This document shows positions 1-10,860 of a stretch of 64,000 nt of DNA, piece by piece; within the stretch, counting starts at the first letter, position 1; each line of letters starts with the position of its first letter. The notes under the pieces were generated by a model, which made no database searches, was not told the origin of the DNA, and worked only from the letters and a program-made list of their open reading frames with translations. The position numbers were made by a program, and so were the translations under genes. This stretch comes from Pseudisothecium myosuroides (Eukaryota; Streptophyta; Bryopsida; Hypnales; Lembophyllaceae), in contig OX637295.1 in assembly GCA_951799445.1 (NCBI GenBank), forward strand, positions 13,082,001 to 13,146,000, read 5' to 3'.

Positions 1-15
1 CTCCATTCAAGCACA

Positions 16-222
16 ATGACGACGTCCAAGAGATTATCTGAAATCAAGAGTGCGAAATTCCAGAAGAACGTCCTCAAGCGAGGGCAAGTGCCCGAATCTT
101 CTGTGAAGAAGTCCAATAACTATCCAGTGGGACCTATAGTTCTGGGCCTCTTTATTTTTGTTGTCGTTGGCTCTGCCATCCTTCAGATCTTCCGAACTGC
201 AACAAGTGGTGGCCTTTTCTAG
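16..222 (+). CDS. RAMP4/SERP1-type ER stress-associated membrane protein
   Basis: Complete 68-residue single-exon ORF. Family knowledge: RAMP4/SERP proteins are small tail-anchored ER proteins that sit at the Sec61 translocon and help stabilise membrane proteins under stress. Seen here: N-terminus MTTSKRLSEIKSAKFQKN, a basic cytosolic half with the family pattern K-F-x-K-N-V-x-K-R-G around residues 14-23, then PVGPIVLGLFIFVVVGSAIL as one C-terminal transmembrane helix (about residues 37-58), and the plant-type tail RTATSGGLF. Length matches the family. The start is the first ATG, 15 bases into the window, so the promoter lies outside. It ends with TAG, which shows that TAG is a normal stop in this genome. 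Confidence 0.93.
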   Translation: MTTSKRLSEIKSAKFQKNVLKRGQVPESSVKKSNNYPVGPIVLGLFIFVVVGSAILQIFRTATSGGLF

Positions 223-948
223 TTAGCCAGGCCCTAAGTAGGGTATCAAAGTACCACGAGTTCCACGAGAGAGAACCTACTTAGATGGCAATTACGATCC
301 AAATTCACATAGCCCTCTTTGACTGTGAAAGTGAGTTTTGTCAATTCGAATCTTTAATTACCATCTTGCAGGAGCGCTTTTCATTATGTTGCTATGGTGA
401 CTAGGTGGTTTGTTTCTCCGTTTGGTTGAGTGAACTAAATCAGTCCATGCAGCTATAGGGTTTATGCTTTTATTAGACAAAGATGATATAACACTGAACA
501 TTTGGATGAGTCTGAACACTGAAGTAGGATATCCTATTGAATTGGGTTTGCAGTGCTGTTATAACTTATAAGTGATAGCCACTTATTTTGTACGAATTGT
601 GAATCTGCATGGTGGTGTTGTCGTGGTCATCGAGTGTGATGTGCACATATGATTGTAATTTGCATAGTAATGACTTGATTGGTTGTTCTCTTGCATATCT
701 TGAATGAAACCATTGCATGCATACCAGTGCTCTGAAATTTGATTTCTGAAAGACAGTACAGGTAGTGCAAATTTATACTAACCTGTAGGGATATGTACAA
801 TTTTTGCTACATGGTGAAATTTTTTCTAAAATACAGTTGGCAATGGAGTTTTCAACTCTGAAGTGAAGTGGTTACATTTCTAGTTTTCCATACATAAGAG
901 AAGTCTACGATGACAAATGACTTGTGAATCAAAAGTACTCTCATTTTA
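223..948. other. 3' flank of RAMP4 and AT-rich intergenic DNA
   Basis: The first 100-400 bases probably include the RAMP4 3' UTR. I see no coding region or structured repeat here. Confidence 0.5.
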
Positions 949-1260
949 TTCCTCTATCCCACTAAAAAACTCCAAACTAAAAAACTCCAAATTAGACATT
1001 GTGTGTGTACCACCAAAAAGGTTGCATTTATTGATTTTGATTGTTGATAATTGAGCAAGCCAGGTGGAACAGAAGGAGAGAGATATGTATGTGACTTGAA
1101 TTCCACATCGCTTGCTCAAACAATCAAAATCAACACATGAGGTAGTTCAGTAGTCAAAATCAGTACATGAAGAGGTTTAGTGGTTAAAATCAATACACAA
1201 AGCGGTTTAGTCGTACATGCATTGTGTCTAAATTGGAAGTTTACAGTGGGATGGAGGGAA
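949..1260. mobile_element. Stowaway-like MITE
   Basis: Imperfect terminal inverted repeats TTCCTCTATCCCACT (left) and AGTGGGATGGAGGGAA (right) are flanked on both sides by TA (947-948 and 1261-1262). The right end read backwards, TTCCCTCCATCCCACT, resembles the Stowaway consensus CTCCCTCCGTCCC. The subterminal CCAAATTAGACA / TGTCTAAATTGG also pairs. Inside (about 1,120-1,215) is a 33-bp tandem motif repeated about three times, each with AGT..TCAAAATCA.TACA. Such elements are mobilised in trans by Tc1/mariner transposases. Confidence 0.65.
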
Positions 1261-4200
1261 TATTTTCTTGGTTGACATTTTGCCAATTTTAGAAGTCTAT
1301 GTATCAAAGAAGTTCTAGTTTAAAAACTGGAAGTAGCATTTGGTACCAATCATTTTATAGTTTCTGACCCTTTGAGGAATTAGTTATAAATTTTGAAGTT
1401 GGAATCACATAAGGTGGAAGTACCCAAAACCATCAAAATAAGGAATTCAGCATACTTCCAAGCACCATTTCAAAAAACTAATATTTTGTGGTGTTAGCGA
1501 GAGAAAATCATGAATTTTCAAAATACAAATTAGATTTTTCCCAAAACCGTCAAATAAGGAATTCAGCATACTTGTAGGCACCATTTCAAAAAACTAATAT
1601 TTTTGTAGTGTTAGCGAGAGAAAATCATGATTTTCAAAATACAAATTAGATTTTTCGGACTTGGCATGTATTTTTTATGAATTTTCAAAGTTGCAGTCCT
1701 CTAGACCATTGGAACCGTCCTGTAGGTGGATCCAAATCTGAATTCTGACAAATTCAGCACTTATCCAATCACAATGAAGAGAAGAAAAAACTTTATGATA
1801 CATGTCAAAGACCATTCAATGGAAGTTTAGGGATAGTTTAATATCCATCTAGGAACAAAGATTAGATACAGGGACGCTTTTGGGTATTATAAGAAAAATA
1901 GGGCCTCAAAAAGGCTTCCAAACTCACTCACTTCACCAAAAAACCAAAGAAAAAATCAAGAAAGGACAATCCTAGCTGGTCAAAGTTTGACCAATAGGTA
2001 CTGAAATTATTAGTTTTTACAAAATAATCAAATTAAAAAAAAATCAATAGGCAACGTCAATGCTATTATAGTTTTGTGCCCCTTTTCAGGCCCCCTTTTT
2101 CTTGTAATAGTGTCCATTTCTTGATATGTTCAATATTGGTGCATTGACAAATACAACTGGTGCATTGAAGAAAGCAATATGTACTTTGTATTAGAGAATG
2201 TTTTTAGAGCATCAGCTATTTTAGGATCTCCTATTTTATTTCAAGATTTAGGGCAACAAAGGGGAGTGAAGGCAATGCAAAAAGGCATTGAAGGAGAGAG
2301 AGGGTTGATCGACTCCAAGGTAAGGGATCCAAGAGAATGGCAAATTACATAGATAGCCTATAATGAAATCCAACTATTCAATGACCTTGTGTATGGGGAT
2401 TGACTTGGTCCCCCACCTACCAAATTTTGGCAATAGAAACCTATAGTCATTATTAAGCAACCCTCAAAATTTTAAGTTGAAATTATAGTTCATTAGAAAC
2501 CACTTGTTCGCACGTGGTTTGTAGTAAAATACTAGGTGCCCCCCCCCCGAGTTTTTATATTGACCTCTAAAGGACAAAAAACTCTCATCGAGATTTTTGG
2601 AAGGTTTAGGTAGATTATACAAAGTCATTTTTGAACAATTGAAAGTGAAATTTTTACCAAACATACGTGCTTACATTGACTTTGTGAAAATATAATTTTT
2701 TTTCAATTGGATGCATGATTAAAAACTATGGGGCTCAAAAGTTTAGATGTAGCTTGGGCAACATGCTAATAGAGAGGGCAAGCAATTGAGCAAGCAATCA
2801 AACAAGTTGTCAAGCTTTTTTCATTAACTTTGAATGCTTACATCTTGCAATATACTGTGATTCTTTAAATATTTTCTACACTTACAAAAATTTCCAAAGC
2901 TGATTGAAAAATTAAAGATTTTTAGCAAAATTTGGACGTATTGTAGTACAAGTAATACAATTGCATAAAATAAAATTTTAAAATATTTTTAAAAATTTTT
3001 GGTTTAAGAAAAATTTAATCAAATTTAATAGTGAAAAAAAAACTTTTAATAAATGTAATTTTTTTTCAGGTTCTGTAGTAAATGAAATGACTCCAAATTT
3101 TTATTGTTTTATAATTTATTCCAACAATCTCCAAAAAATTATAGAAAATTTGAAAAGTGCATAAAATATTTATGTCTAAATTTTATGGATTCATATTTTA
3201 GTTAGTAATTATTCATTCAAATAAAATGTAAATTCGTAAACTTTTCTTAATACAAAAGCCCTTAAAGAATTCTCAATCGACTTATTAAAGTTTTAAAAAA
3301 AACTTTTAAGTGCATTAGAAGATTTTTTGTACTAAGAAATTTTATAAATTTTATTTAAATCAAAAATCGTTATAAAACTTTTGAAAATTTATTTATGCCT
3401 GTTACTTTCTCGGTTACTTGTACCTCAACAGGTACAATTTAAAAAATACATATATAATTTCTCAATTAATTAATTAATTAACTGGTTCAATTTATTTGAT
3501 TTTTTTAATCTAATTAGTTTGGTAATTTTTTGAAGTGTATGAAAACTTATGAGAGAAACTATATGAAGTTGAATGGAATTAAAGTTTTCTCTAGACATTC
3601 TCATAATACTAAAGAAAAATAATGTGTGGTTAGAAATAGAAAAAAAAAAAAAAAAAAATTCTCAATTTTTATTAGCTCAAATTTTCTTGGGAGTTCATGA
3701 GATTTTTTAATTTTTTTTGTACTTGATTTCAAAAAAGAAAGGGTTGTGTTGACCATTGTGATTTTGATATATCCAAAAAATGAATTCTCCAAAGACAATT
3801 GAAACTTTGCTCATGTAGTTGATTATTTTGGACATTTTTTCAATGCATGATGATTTTTGGTATGTTAAGAAACCTTAGTTATCATTGAAAATTGACATGA
3901 AAATAGCCAACTTAACAACTATCCAGTGGTCCAAATTTCTAAAGTTGGATAATGCATCTTTCTCCACAAAGTTGAGTAAAACTAAGTTGATCCTATTGGG
4001 CATGGCCCAAAATTTCTTTGCTTTTAATTTGAAATGTTATAAGCTCGCAATCTATGAAGTCAAATGGTTTGAATTTTTTCCACACATTCCTACAATAGTC
4101 TAATACAAATTTATATGCTATAAGTTCTTAAAATTTATTTTATATATATTTCAATTATGCTTAAGGCATTAGAAAGTGGTAGTTTAGACACTTTTTGTGA

Positions 4201-5012
4201 AACCACCCCCAATATTTTAGAGGTTAGTTTGCTATTTTTTTTCTCAATAAGAAGTAGATGAAATTCAATAAGAAATACTATTAGGTGAAATCATCAAAAT
4301 TTAACTTTGTTGTAAAATAAAAATATATAATAAATGAAAAATAATTTCTATTTCAAAATTGTTGGATGACATTGGATTCAAATCAACCAATCAAGCAATT
4401 TTTAGCCTCAGCGTTTAAGGGTTAATCATCTCTAGGCCATAGAAGTCTCAAAATTGTTGGCTATCTTCAATGAATTTTATAATTCTTGGAGAATATTGCA
4501 TATTGAAGTAAATTGTCACCAATTGGATACAAATGTGAGATTGGCAAGACAAAGCAATCTTAACTTTTGTAACCCCATCACCACAAGTAATTTTTGAATT
4601 TTATTTTTTTACATGTAACACTAAATAATCACAATGCTAGTAACTCCATATTCCCTTGTCCAATTTTGGTATCTGGATTGCAAAATCAAGTAAAAGGATT
4701 CTAAAGCACCTCCTTAACTTTTGCAAATCCATCACCACAAGTATTTTCTTAATGTCATTTTTTAATTATATATTACACTAAATAATTACAATGTTACTAA
4801 CTCTATGTTTTCGTATTATCATGTTACCATGTGCAATTTAGGTGCCTAGATTGTAAAATAAAAAATGTCAAGGTGTAGTAAAAGAAGACTGTATTTGAGT
4901 GTCAATAGAGTTAAAGATTTTTACTATACACTCAATTAGGAGATTGTGTCTAATTTATAGTTTTTCAAAAATGAGACATTGGTCAAATTTCAAAATTCGT
5001 ATATTGGATGTT
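1261..5012. other. AT-rich gene-free DNA with a local duplication
   Basis: No credible gene. A tandem duplication of about 125 bp occupies 1,427-1,655: two copies running from AACCGTCAAATAAGGAATTC to TACAAATTAGATTTTTC. A diverged relative lies at 15,240-15,370. Homopolymer runs (A at 3,640-3,658, C at 2,539-2,547) break up the rest. Confidence 0.5.
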
Positions 5013-5659
5013 TTAACCCCTAAATGCCCAAGGCCTGTTTTGAGCTTCTAGGCTTTTGCTCTAAATTGAACAAAAAGACAAAATTTGCTAAATTGTATCA
5101 ATTTTTTTTGAATTGTAACTGTACAAATTCAAACTAGACATGTTAGAGGTCACATAGGAAAAGAAAACACAACAATATAATCACTTATGAATTGAAAGAT
5201 TATAATGTTTGAACATGAGGGTGTTAAAACTAAGAAATTCTTTCAACCCTTTTTTCACATATCAAATCTAAAAAGTTGGTCACCAAAAAATTATGAGGTT
5301 AAAGGGCCTAACATGCATAACCCCAATCAATTTACGGTTTTTCAAAATCTATTGTACAATTTTTTTAAATGAATTTCTAAGGTGATTTTTTCTCCAAGAT
5401 CTAGTGTATTTGAAGCTCATTTCCAAGAGCCCTCAACACTACGGGAGTTCAAGATTGCAACGGGTATCCTTGCACAAAATCTTAAATAGAAATATCATAA
5501 TTCTTCATTTTTACGATCAGCTTTTTGATCTTAAAACTAGACTTCAAAAAGAGTTCTCCAAAAATATAAACTACTAAAAATAGCAATTTAGTTGGATTTT
5601 ACTTAACTTCAAAGTTTTCGAAACACCAGAATCTGGTGCCTTGGGCAGTTAGGGATTAA
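5013..5659. mobile_element. TTAA-flanked non-autonomous transposon, copy 1
   Basis: The ends are TTAA-CCCCTAAATGCCCAAGGC on the left and GGTGCCTTGGGCAGTTAGGGA-TTAA on the right (TTAA at 5,013-5,016 and 5,656-5,659), giving terminal inverted repeats of about 20 bp. The interior matches 51,844-52,486 over nearly its whole length with many substitutions, in the same orientation. A TTAA target site with ends starting CCC is the pattern known from piggyBac elements. I see no transposase ORF, so it would be non-autonomous. Confidence 0.65.
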
Positions 5660-7196
5660 CTCATGACCTTCAAAAGATATAGATTTTGATGGGGAAGCTA
5701 ATTTCTTTTTCTTTTTGTTGGCCCTCTTTGAGACTAAAAGGCATTCATAGGCACTTTTGAATGTGAAAAACTCTAGTGATTCATGCACTACTAGAACAAA
5801 TTAGTGTAGTATTGTATTTTGGTTGTTAATAATTTTGTAGTATAATGTGATATTTGCTCAATTTCTCACGTATTGTAAATTCTAGCTTGAGTTGGTCATT
5901 GGAGGAAGTAAAGTCATTGAACAAATCAATTAGGGAACTACAAAATTCATTAGGATTGTTTTAATTTGTCCTAAACATTAATGAGGGTATAAATAAATGT
6001 CACCAAAAAGAATTGGCATCACTAAAAAATTTGCTATTTGTAGAAATTGGTTCAATGATATAATATTTTAAGTTATACTAATTTCACTATTCTACACATA
6101 GTGTGACCGCTTTGGTAAACTAGCTAGTGTCACAAATACTTATAGTACATATCAACATTTAAATATGTATGGGTCTTTTGTCAAAAGTTCTACAATTTTG
6201 AAATTATTCTCTACCAATGAATGCATGGGTCCCTCTTCAGACATTGATGTTGTTAAGGAATATTTTTGTAACAACAATAGTATTTGGAGAAGGACCTAGC
6301 ATGGTTTCATGTTCAAAAATGTCATGTAAGATAGGGAAGAATCAACATGGGGTCTTATAGATTGATAAATGTCATTCAAACAGTAGTTCAAATATGTATT
6401 ATTTAAGAAACAAGATACTTCTAGATTTTTGTCATAGTAAAAGATTCTTTGTAGATATCATGGTTCAAAGGTTACTTTTGACTCATGATTTGAAGACTAT
6501 TGCTTTAATCTTCAACATTAATTAACAAAGGTTAATAAAAACCCATCCTTAAAAACATTCACAAGATGTGCACAAAAGTGCACTTTTTCTTGTTCTCTAC
6601 CCAATTTATAGGCAGACTTTACCTCCTCAAGAATGGAGGATATTTTGGAGGAGGAAAAATCCAAAACTGTCAATTGTCAAAATTAAAATTATTTTTTTCT
6701 TAAAGTGATTTGACCAAGTGGATTGAAGATTATAATGCTTGAAGTGGAAATTTTTTTTTAATCATTCCTGCAAAATAGGGTCAACAAACCTCAAGTCTTC
6801 TTGGAGTAAAGTTTTATATCTACATAAAATATGAAGATTTTTACCATTCATAAGCAAATGATGTTAGGTTCACTCATGAAAAATTTCAAAAGCAAATATG
6901 AAGTCTAGCTTACTCTTAATCACCTTGCAATGCAAAGAGGTCAATAAGTGAATTGACAATACAATATAGTCATTTTTTGATGATTTCTTGTGCAATGAGA
7001 AACTTTCTTAATTGAAATTCAAATAGTGAAAAATTAAAGACAAACATTTGGAATATGTAAAAATCTTTTCAAGAACTCTAACTTCACAAATTACAAGATA
7101 ATAGGGCCAACCTTGAAGTTAAAAGAAAATGTTTTTCTCAAAACTATCCTAGCATAGCTAATAAAGTTTGACTCCTCTTAGAAGTAGACAATTGTA
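5660..7196. other. AT-rich intergenic DNA, no gene seen
   Basis: No ORF with recognisable protein features. The word CACTACTAGAACAAA at 5,788 resembles a CACTA transposon end, but I found no partner end. Confidence 0.4.
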
Positions 7197-8280
7197 GGGT
7201 GATTGCACGAAACACCTGTACTGTCTGGTTGCGTTTTTTTTTGGGAACGCTATAACTTTTGCTATAACTTTTGATTTATAGGTTCAATGCCAAAACCAAA
7301 AAAACTCTTCCTAGATGTCTTCATTGTAATTGTATCCCTTATTTTTCAGAAATTAAAAAAAATCAATTTATATTTAAAATTCAATTTTGTTAATTTGTCA
7401 CACTTTGACATTTAGGGGTTTTTAGTACTATTGAGCGGTTTAAATTAATGATTTTCAGTTGAAATTTATATGGTACATTCCCCTAGTAGGTAGACATATT
7501 CCTGCCAAAGATCATTTAAAAATACATTATTTTATATCCTCTACAGTTGTGCAAATAGGCCTCCCTTGTGCGCGCATTTGTAAACAGTGGAAATGGGTTT
7601 GACTTCATTTTTTTGGTCAAATCTCATCACCAAGAAGTCCTCCCAAATGGCCAATTTTTAGTTTTGTTCAAAATTATTTTTTCTATTTTCTACAAATTAA
7701 AATGTAGAAGGATGTATTTTCTAGGACAATTCTACAGACTATTCTAGCGAAGAGGAAAATACATCCTTCTACATTTTAATTTGTAGAAAATAGAAAAAAT
7801 AATTTTGAACAAAACTAAAAATTGGCCATTTGGGAGGACTTCTTGGTGATGAGATTTGACCAAAAAAATGAAGTCAAAACCCATTTCCACTGTTTACAAA
7901 TGCGCGCACAAGGGAGGCCTATTTGCACAACTGTGGAGGATATAAAATAATGTATTTTTAAATGATCTTTGGCAGGAATATGTCTACCTACTAGGGGAAT
8001 GTACCATATAAATTTCAACTGAAAATCATTAATTTAAACGGCTCAATAGTACTAAAATCCCCTAAATGTCAAAGTGTGACAAATTAACAAAATTGAATTT
8101 TAAATATAAATTGATTTTTTTTAATTTCTGAAAAATAAGAGATACAATTAAAATGAAGACATCTAGGAAGCTTTTTTTTGGTTTTGGCATTGAACCTATA
8201 AATCAAAAGTTATAGCAAAAATTAAAGCGTTCCCAAAAAAAAACGCAACCAGACAGTACAGGTGTTTCGTGCAATCACCC
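7197..8280. mobile_element. Foldback (long inverted-repeat) element, 1.08 kb
   Basis: Two arms of about 525 bp (7,197-7,721 and 7,755-8,280) are near-perfect reverse complements around a 33-bp spacer. Outer ends read GGGTGATTGCACGAAACACC and its complement. Both flanks carry TGTA (7,193-7,196 and 8,281-8,284), a plausible 4-bp target duplication. The arm is homologous to the half elements at 13,631 and 16,442, so this looks like a head-to-head dimer of one end of that family. Near-identical arms indicate recent formation or gene conversion. A transcript would form a long dsRNA hairpin. Confidence 0.85.
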
Positions 8281-8698
8281 TGTATACCATATTTTATTAG
8301 TTACATATATGCCAAATTTCAACTCTTCTTAGAAGTAGATGAGGGTTTGAAGAAAAGATTCTTCCAAGATGCCCAAATTGTCCGGGCTCCTTTTGAAGTT
8401 CAAGGCAACATAACTTTTGTTCCAGAAACCAAATTGAAAAAGAAAATTATGTTTCCACTAAGGAGGTACACCAATACATGTTCACACCTTGTGTCCAAAT
8501 TTCATCAACATTTGACCAAAATTGACTTCATAGGAACCTATCTAGAATTGTCTATTTGTCCTAACTTTAGGAATTAATTAAATGACCATTTACAATCAAA
8601 TGTCACAAACTCAAATCCACCACTAATAATTTTTAAAAGCAACCAATGCGAGTTCAAGCAATTCATACTTCAATGTTGAGTCCCGTTCAAAGGAAGTC
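8281..8698. other. AT-rich spacer with a chance ORF
   Basis: An open frame of 102 codons (8,269-8,577) starts inside the foldback end and has no recognisable features. The word CTTAGAAGTAGA occurs at 7,178 and again at 8,329, flanking the foldback. Confidence 0.35.
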
Positions 8699-9013
8699 TA
8701 AAGTAGTCTATTCTAAAAGCAACTAGCCTCTAAAACCAATCATGGCACATAGGTACATTTTTCTTTCTTCAATGTACACACCGTGTACACTTCAGGAGGT
8801 GGTTGTTTAACTTGTTTCTAGTGACCATTGCATTTCAACTTAAAAAATTTGTAACTAATTCTACAAAGGTCCACAAAATATGAAACAACTAGGGTTAGAT
8901 GCCAGTTCCATTTTTCTTCCAACAAAATTTTACTGAAAATTGTTTCAAGGAGTTTTAGCTTCCCAAAAAGGCAAACAGCTCTTAAATGGTCGCTTTAAGA
9001 GCAGATTACCTTA
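8699..9013. mobile_element. MITE family B, intact copy (~315 bp)
   Basis: The ends are TAAAGTAGTCTATTCTAAAAGC (split here as TAAAGTAGTCT plus ATTCTAAAAGC) and GGTCGCTTTAAGAGCAGATTACCTTA, imperfect inverted repeats of about 25 bp. The interior aligns with 12,963-13,155 followed by 14,640-14,766, which is a second copy opened by later insertions. No coding capacity. Confidence 0.6.
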
Positions 9014-9239
9014 CTAGCACGTCTAACCATGCCCTATGCTTTCAATCAACTTTAAAAGTTCTACAAAATATTACCGCAGTGTCAAGAAAAAAATATTGTG
9101 AAACCACTTGGATTGCAAAACCAGTGACCAAAATACCTCACCTCAAAAGCTTGAAGTACAACTTGGCTCAAAAGTCACGCCTTTGGTTTTCCTTCCTGGC
9201 CCACCTCTCCGAAACACTTCATTCCAGAATTCCACAGTT

Positions 9240-9661
9240 GCAGTGTCTGTCTGTGCGCGTCGATACCTCCTCTGCCTGCACATCGATCGAAGCTGGCCAG
9301 TTTCTCAATTCGTGTCTAGCGTCTCAGTCTGTGAATCTCATTAATCTGCGTCTCAGTACGTGTGAGTATGTATCTAAACTAGCTGCGTCGTCTTAATTGA
9401 GCATTGTGTGTGTATCTTAACTGTGTCTGTGTATCTTTCGATCTCTAAACTGCAACTCAGTGTTTATATATCTAAATTAGCTGCGTCTTAATTGAGCAGT
9501 GTACGTGTGTACCTAAACTGTGTCTCTGTGTGAGTATCGAAAGTGTGTCTCGATTTGGAGTGTGTATCTGAACGGCGTCTCAGAGTGCCTGTATCTAAGC
9601 AGTGTCTCCGTGGCTGTACCTAAACTGTGTCTCCATATGTGTATTTAAACTGCAGAGATCG
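9240..9661 (+). repeat. Degenerate GTGTCTC/CTAAACTG repeats upstream of a GC-rich gene
   Basis: Short imperfect units built on TGTATCTAAACTGTGTCTC recur about every 40-50 bp. A longer unit of about 110 bp appears twice (CTAAACTAGCTGCGTC...TTAATTGAGCA at 9,375 and CTAAATTAGCTGCGTC...TTAATTGAGCA at 9,474). It ends immediately before the start codon at 9,662, so it is probably the 5' UTR or promoter of that gene. Confidence 0.55.
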
Positions 9662-10519
9662 ATGGAGAGAGCGCGGGGAATTCCAGAGACCGACAGAAGC
9701 GCTCCAGAAGAGGGAGCCCCCAGTATTCCCTCTGGACCCGGCTCCGGTTCGCCTGTCCCCATGTTTGTTGTTCTCAATGGCCATGGAGGGCGAGACCCAC
9801 CCCCCGCAGTTTCCGAACACATTCTCCCGAAACAGCCCTTCACCGTGCGCCTGAAGAACAATCACGAGTGGACCGCCGCTCGACGTCCCCATGAGACACT
9901 CCAGCACTTCGTCGCCGAGGTCCATCGCAACGCGCGCTTGCTGAACCTCATCGACGACGACGAGCGCGTCCTCCGCTTGCAGCTTCCCGGCACCCCACCG
10001 AAGGACTTGGACGTGGACGCGACTCTAGGCGACGTGCGAATCTGTATGCGCGACAACGATCCTGTGCTCCTCGCCGTGATCGTCAAGCTTCCAGCGGTAA
10101 CCATCCCCGCTCCCTTGATCCCGGAGATTAATCGTGACCAAGCCTCCGTGACAGTCGGGGGTGCCCCCAAGCGCAAGGGCCAGCCCTCTTCTGGGGCGCC
10201 ATCGCCGTTGCAAGAGCGCTCCGTACTGATCAAGAGACGGTTCGACAGCGACCTTCGAGTGACGGAGTCGGACTTGTCTTCGAATACGCATCTTACGCTG
10301 ATGGAGAAAGCGGATTCGCTCTCGATTTCTTTGACGGCATTGAAGTATGCGCGGATCGAGCTGGGGATGGGGCGATGGATGGGAAGGCAGGAGAGAGCAC
10401 GTTTGAGGCGCGTGCGAGGGCCGTCGGAGGAGAGTCGCGGGTCCCCTAGTGCCGTTGCAAAGCGAGCGCGAACTGAAGGCCGCGATGGATTAGAATCCTG
10501 CAAACAAGAATTGCTGTGA
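9662..10519 (+). CDS. GC-rich single-exon gene, unknown function (285 aa)
   Basis: An open frame much richer in G+C than its surroundings, with strong G/C preference at third positions; this coding bias is the main evidence. The frame is open from 9,602, but I choose ATG at 9,662 (context GATCGATGG), after the repeat leader. The first 60 residues are Pro/Gly/Ser-rich. Residues about 60-145 look like a compact domain (PFTVRLKNNHEW ... VLRLQLPGTPPKDLDV ... TLGDVRICMRDNDPVLLAVI). The C-terminal third is basic with possible nuclear signals (LIKRR, VAKRARTEGR). I do not recognise the family; a beta-grasp-like fold is only a guess. It stands alone, with no intron and repeats on both sides, which fits a transferred or retro-inserted gene or a small mobile-element gene. 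Confidence 0.6.
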   Translation: MERARGIPETDRSAPEEGAPSIPSGPGSGSPVPMFVVLNGHGGRDPPPAVSEHILPKQPFTVRLKNNHEWTAARRPHETLQHFVAEVHRNARLLNLIDDDERVLRLQLPGTPPKDLDVDATLGDVRICMRDNDPVLLAVIVKLPAVTIPAPLIPEINRDQASVTVGGAPKRKGQPSSGAPSPLQERSVLIKRRFDSDLRVTESDLSSNTHLTLMEKADSLSISLTALKYARIELGMGRWMGRQERARLRRVRGPSEESRGSPSAVAKRARTEGRDGLESCKQELL

Positions 10520-10860
10520 CAGTCGTGGGATAGATATCCACCAAGCTCGAATGGCTGTACTTACACAGGGTGACAAGGGCGACACAAGGTACTTCCCGGA
10601 TTGCCATTATTTTTTCGGTTTAGAGTTTGCCAGCAGGCTCTCAAACAGGAATTGCTGTGACTGTCTTGGGATCCTGCAAACAAGAATCGCTGTGACAGTT
10701 TTCGGATCCAGCAAGCACGAATTGCTATACTTCATACAGTCAAGTGCTACACAGGGTAATTAATTATTCTTGAAGGTGCGACACAGGCCGTGTACTTCCC
10801 GGATTGCCATGAATTTCCGGTTAACAGTTTGCCAACAGGCTAGGAATCGAAAAAATTTGT
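10490..10860. repeat. Imperfect duplication downstream of the GC-rich gene
   Basis: Two copies about 185 bp apart of a block containing ACAGGGT ... GTACTTCCCGGATTGCCAT ... CGGTT.A.AGTTTGCCA.CAGGCT (10,555-10,640 and 10,745-10,845). In addition there are three copies of CAAACA(A/G)GAATTGCTGTGAC(A/T)GT-like sequence at 10,500-10,700. Only this gene has this flank, so the duplication may mark its own 3' UTR. Confidence 0.55.

Noticed and set aside
5788..5803. CACTA transposon end
   Set aside because: One CACTACTAGAA word with no inverted partner nearby.
7815..8018. Minus-strand 67-codon ORF in the foldback
   Set aside because: Lies in the inverted repeat arm of a noncoding element; the matching segment of the other arm shows no sign of coding constraint.
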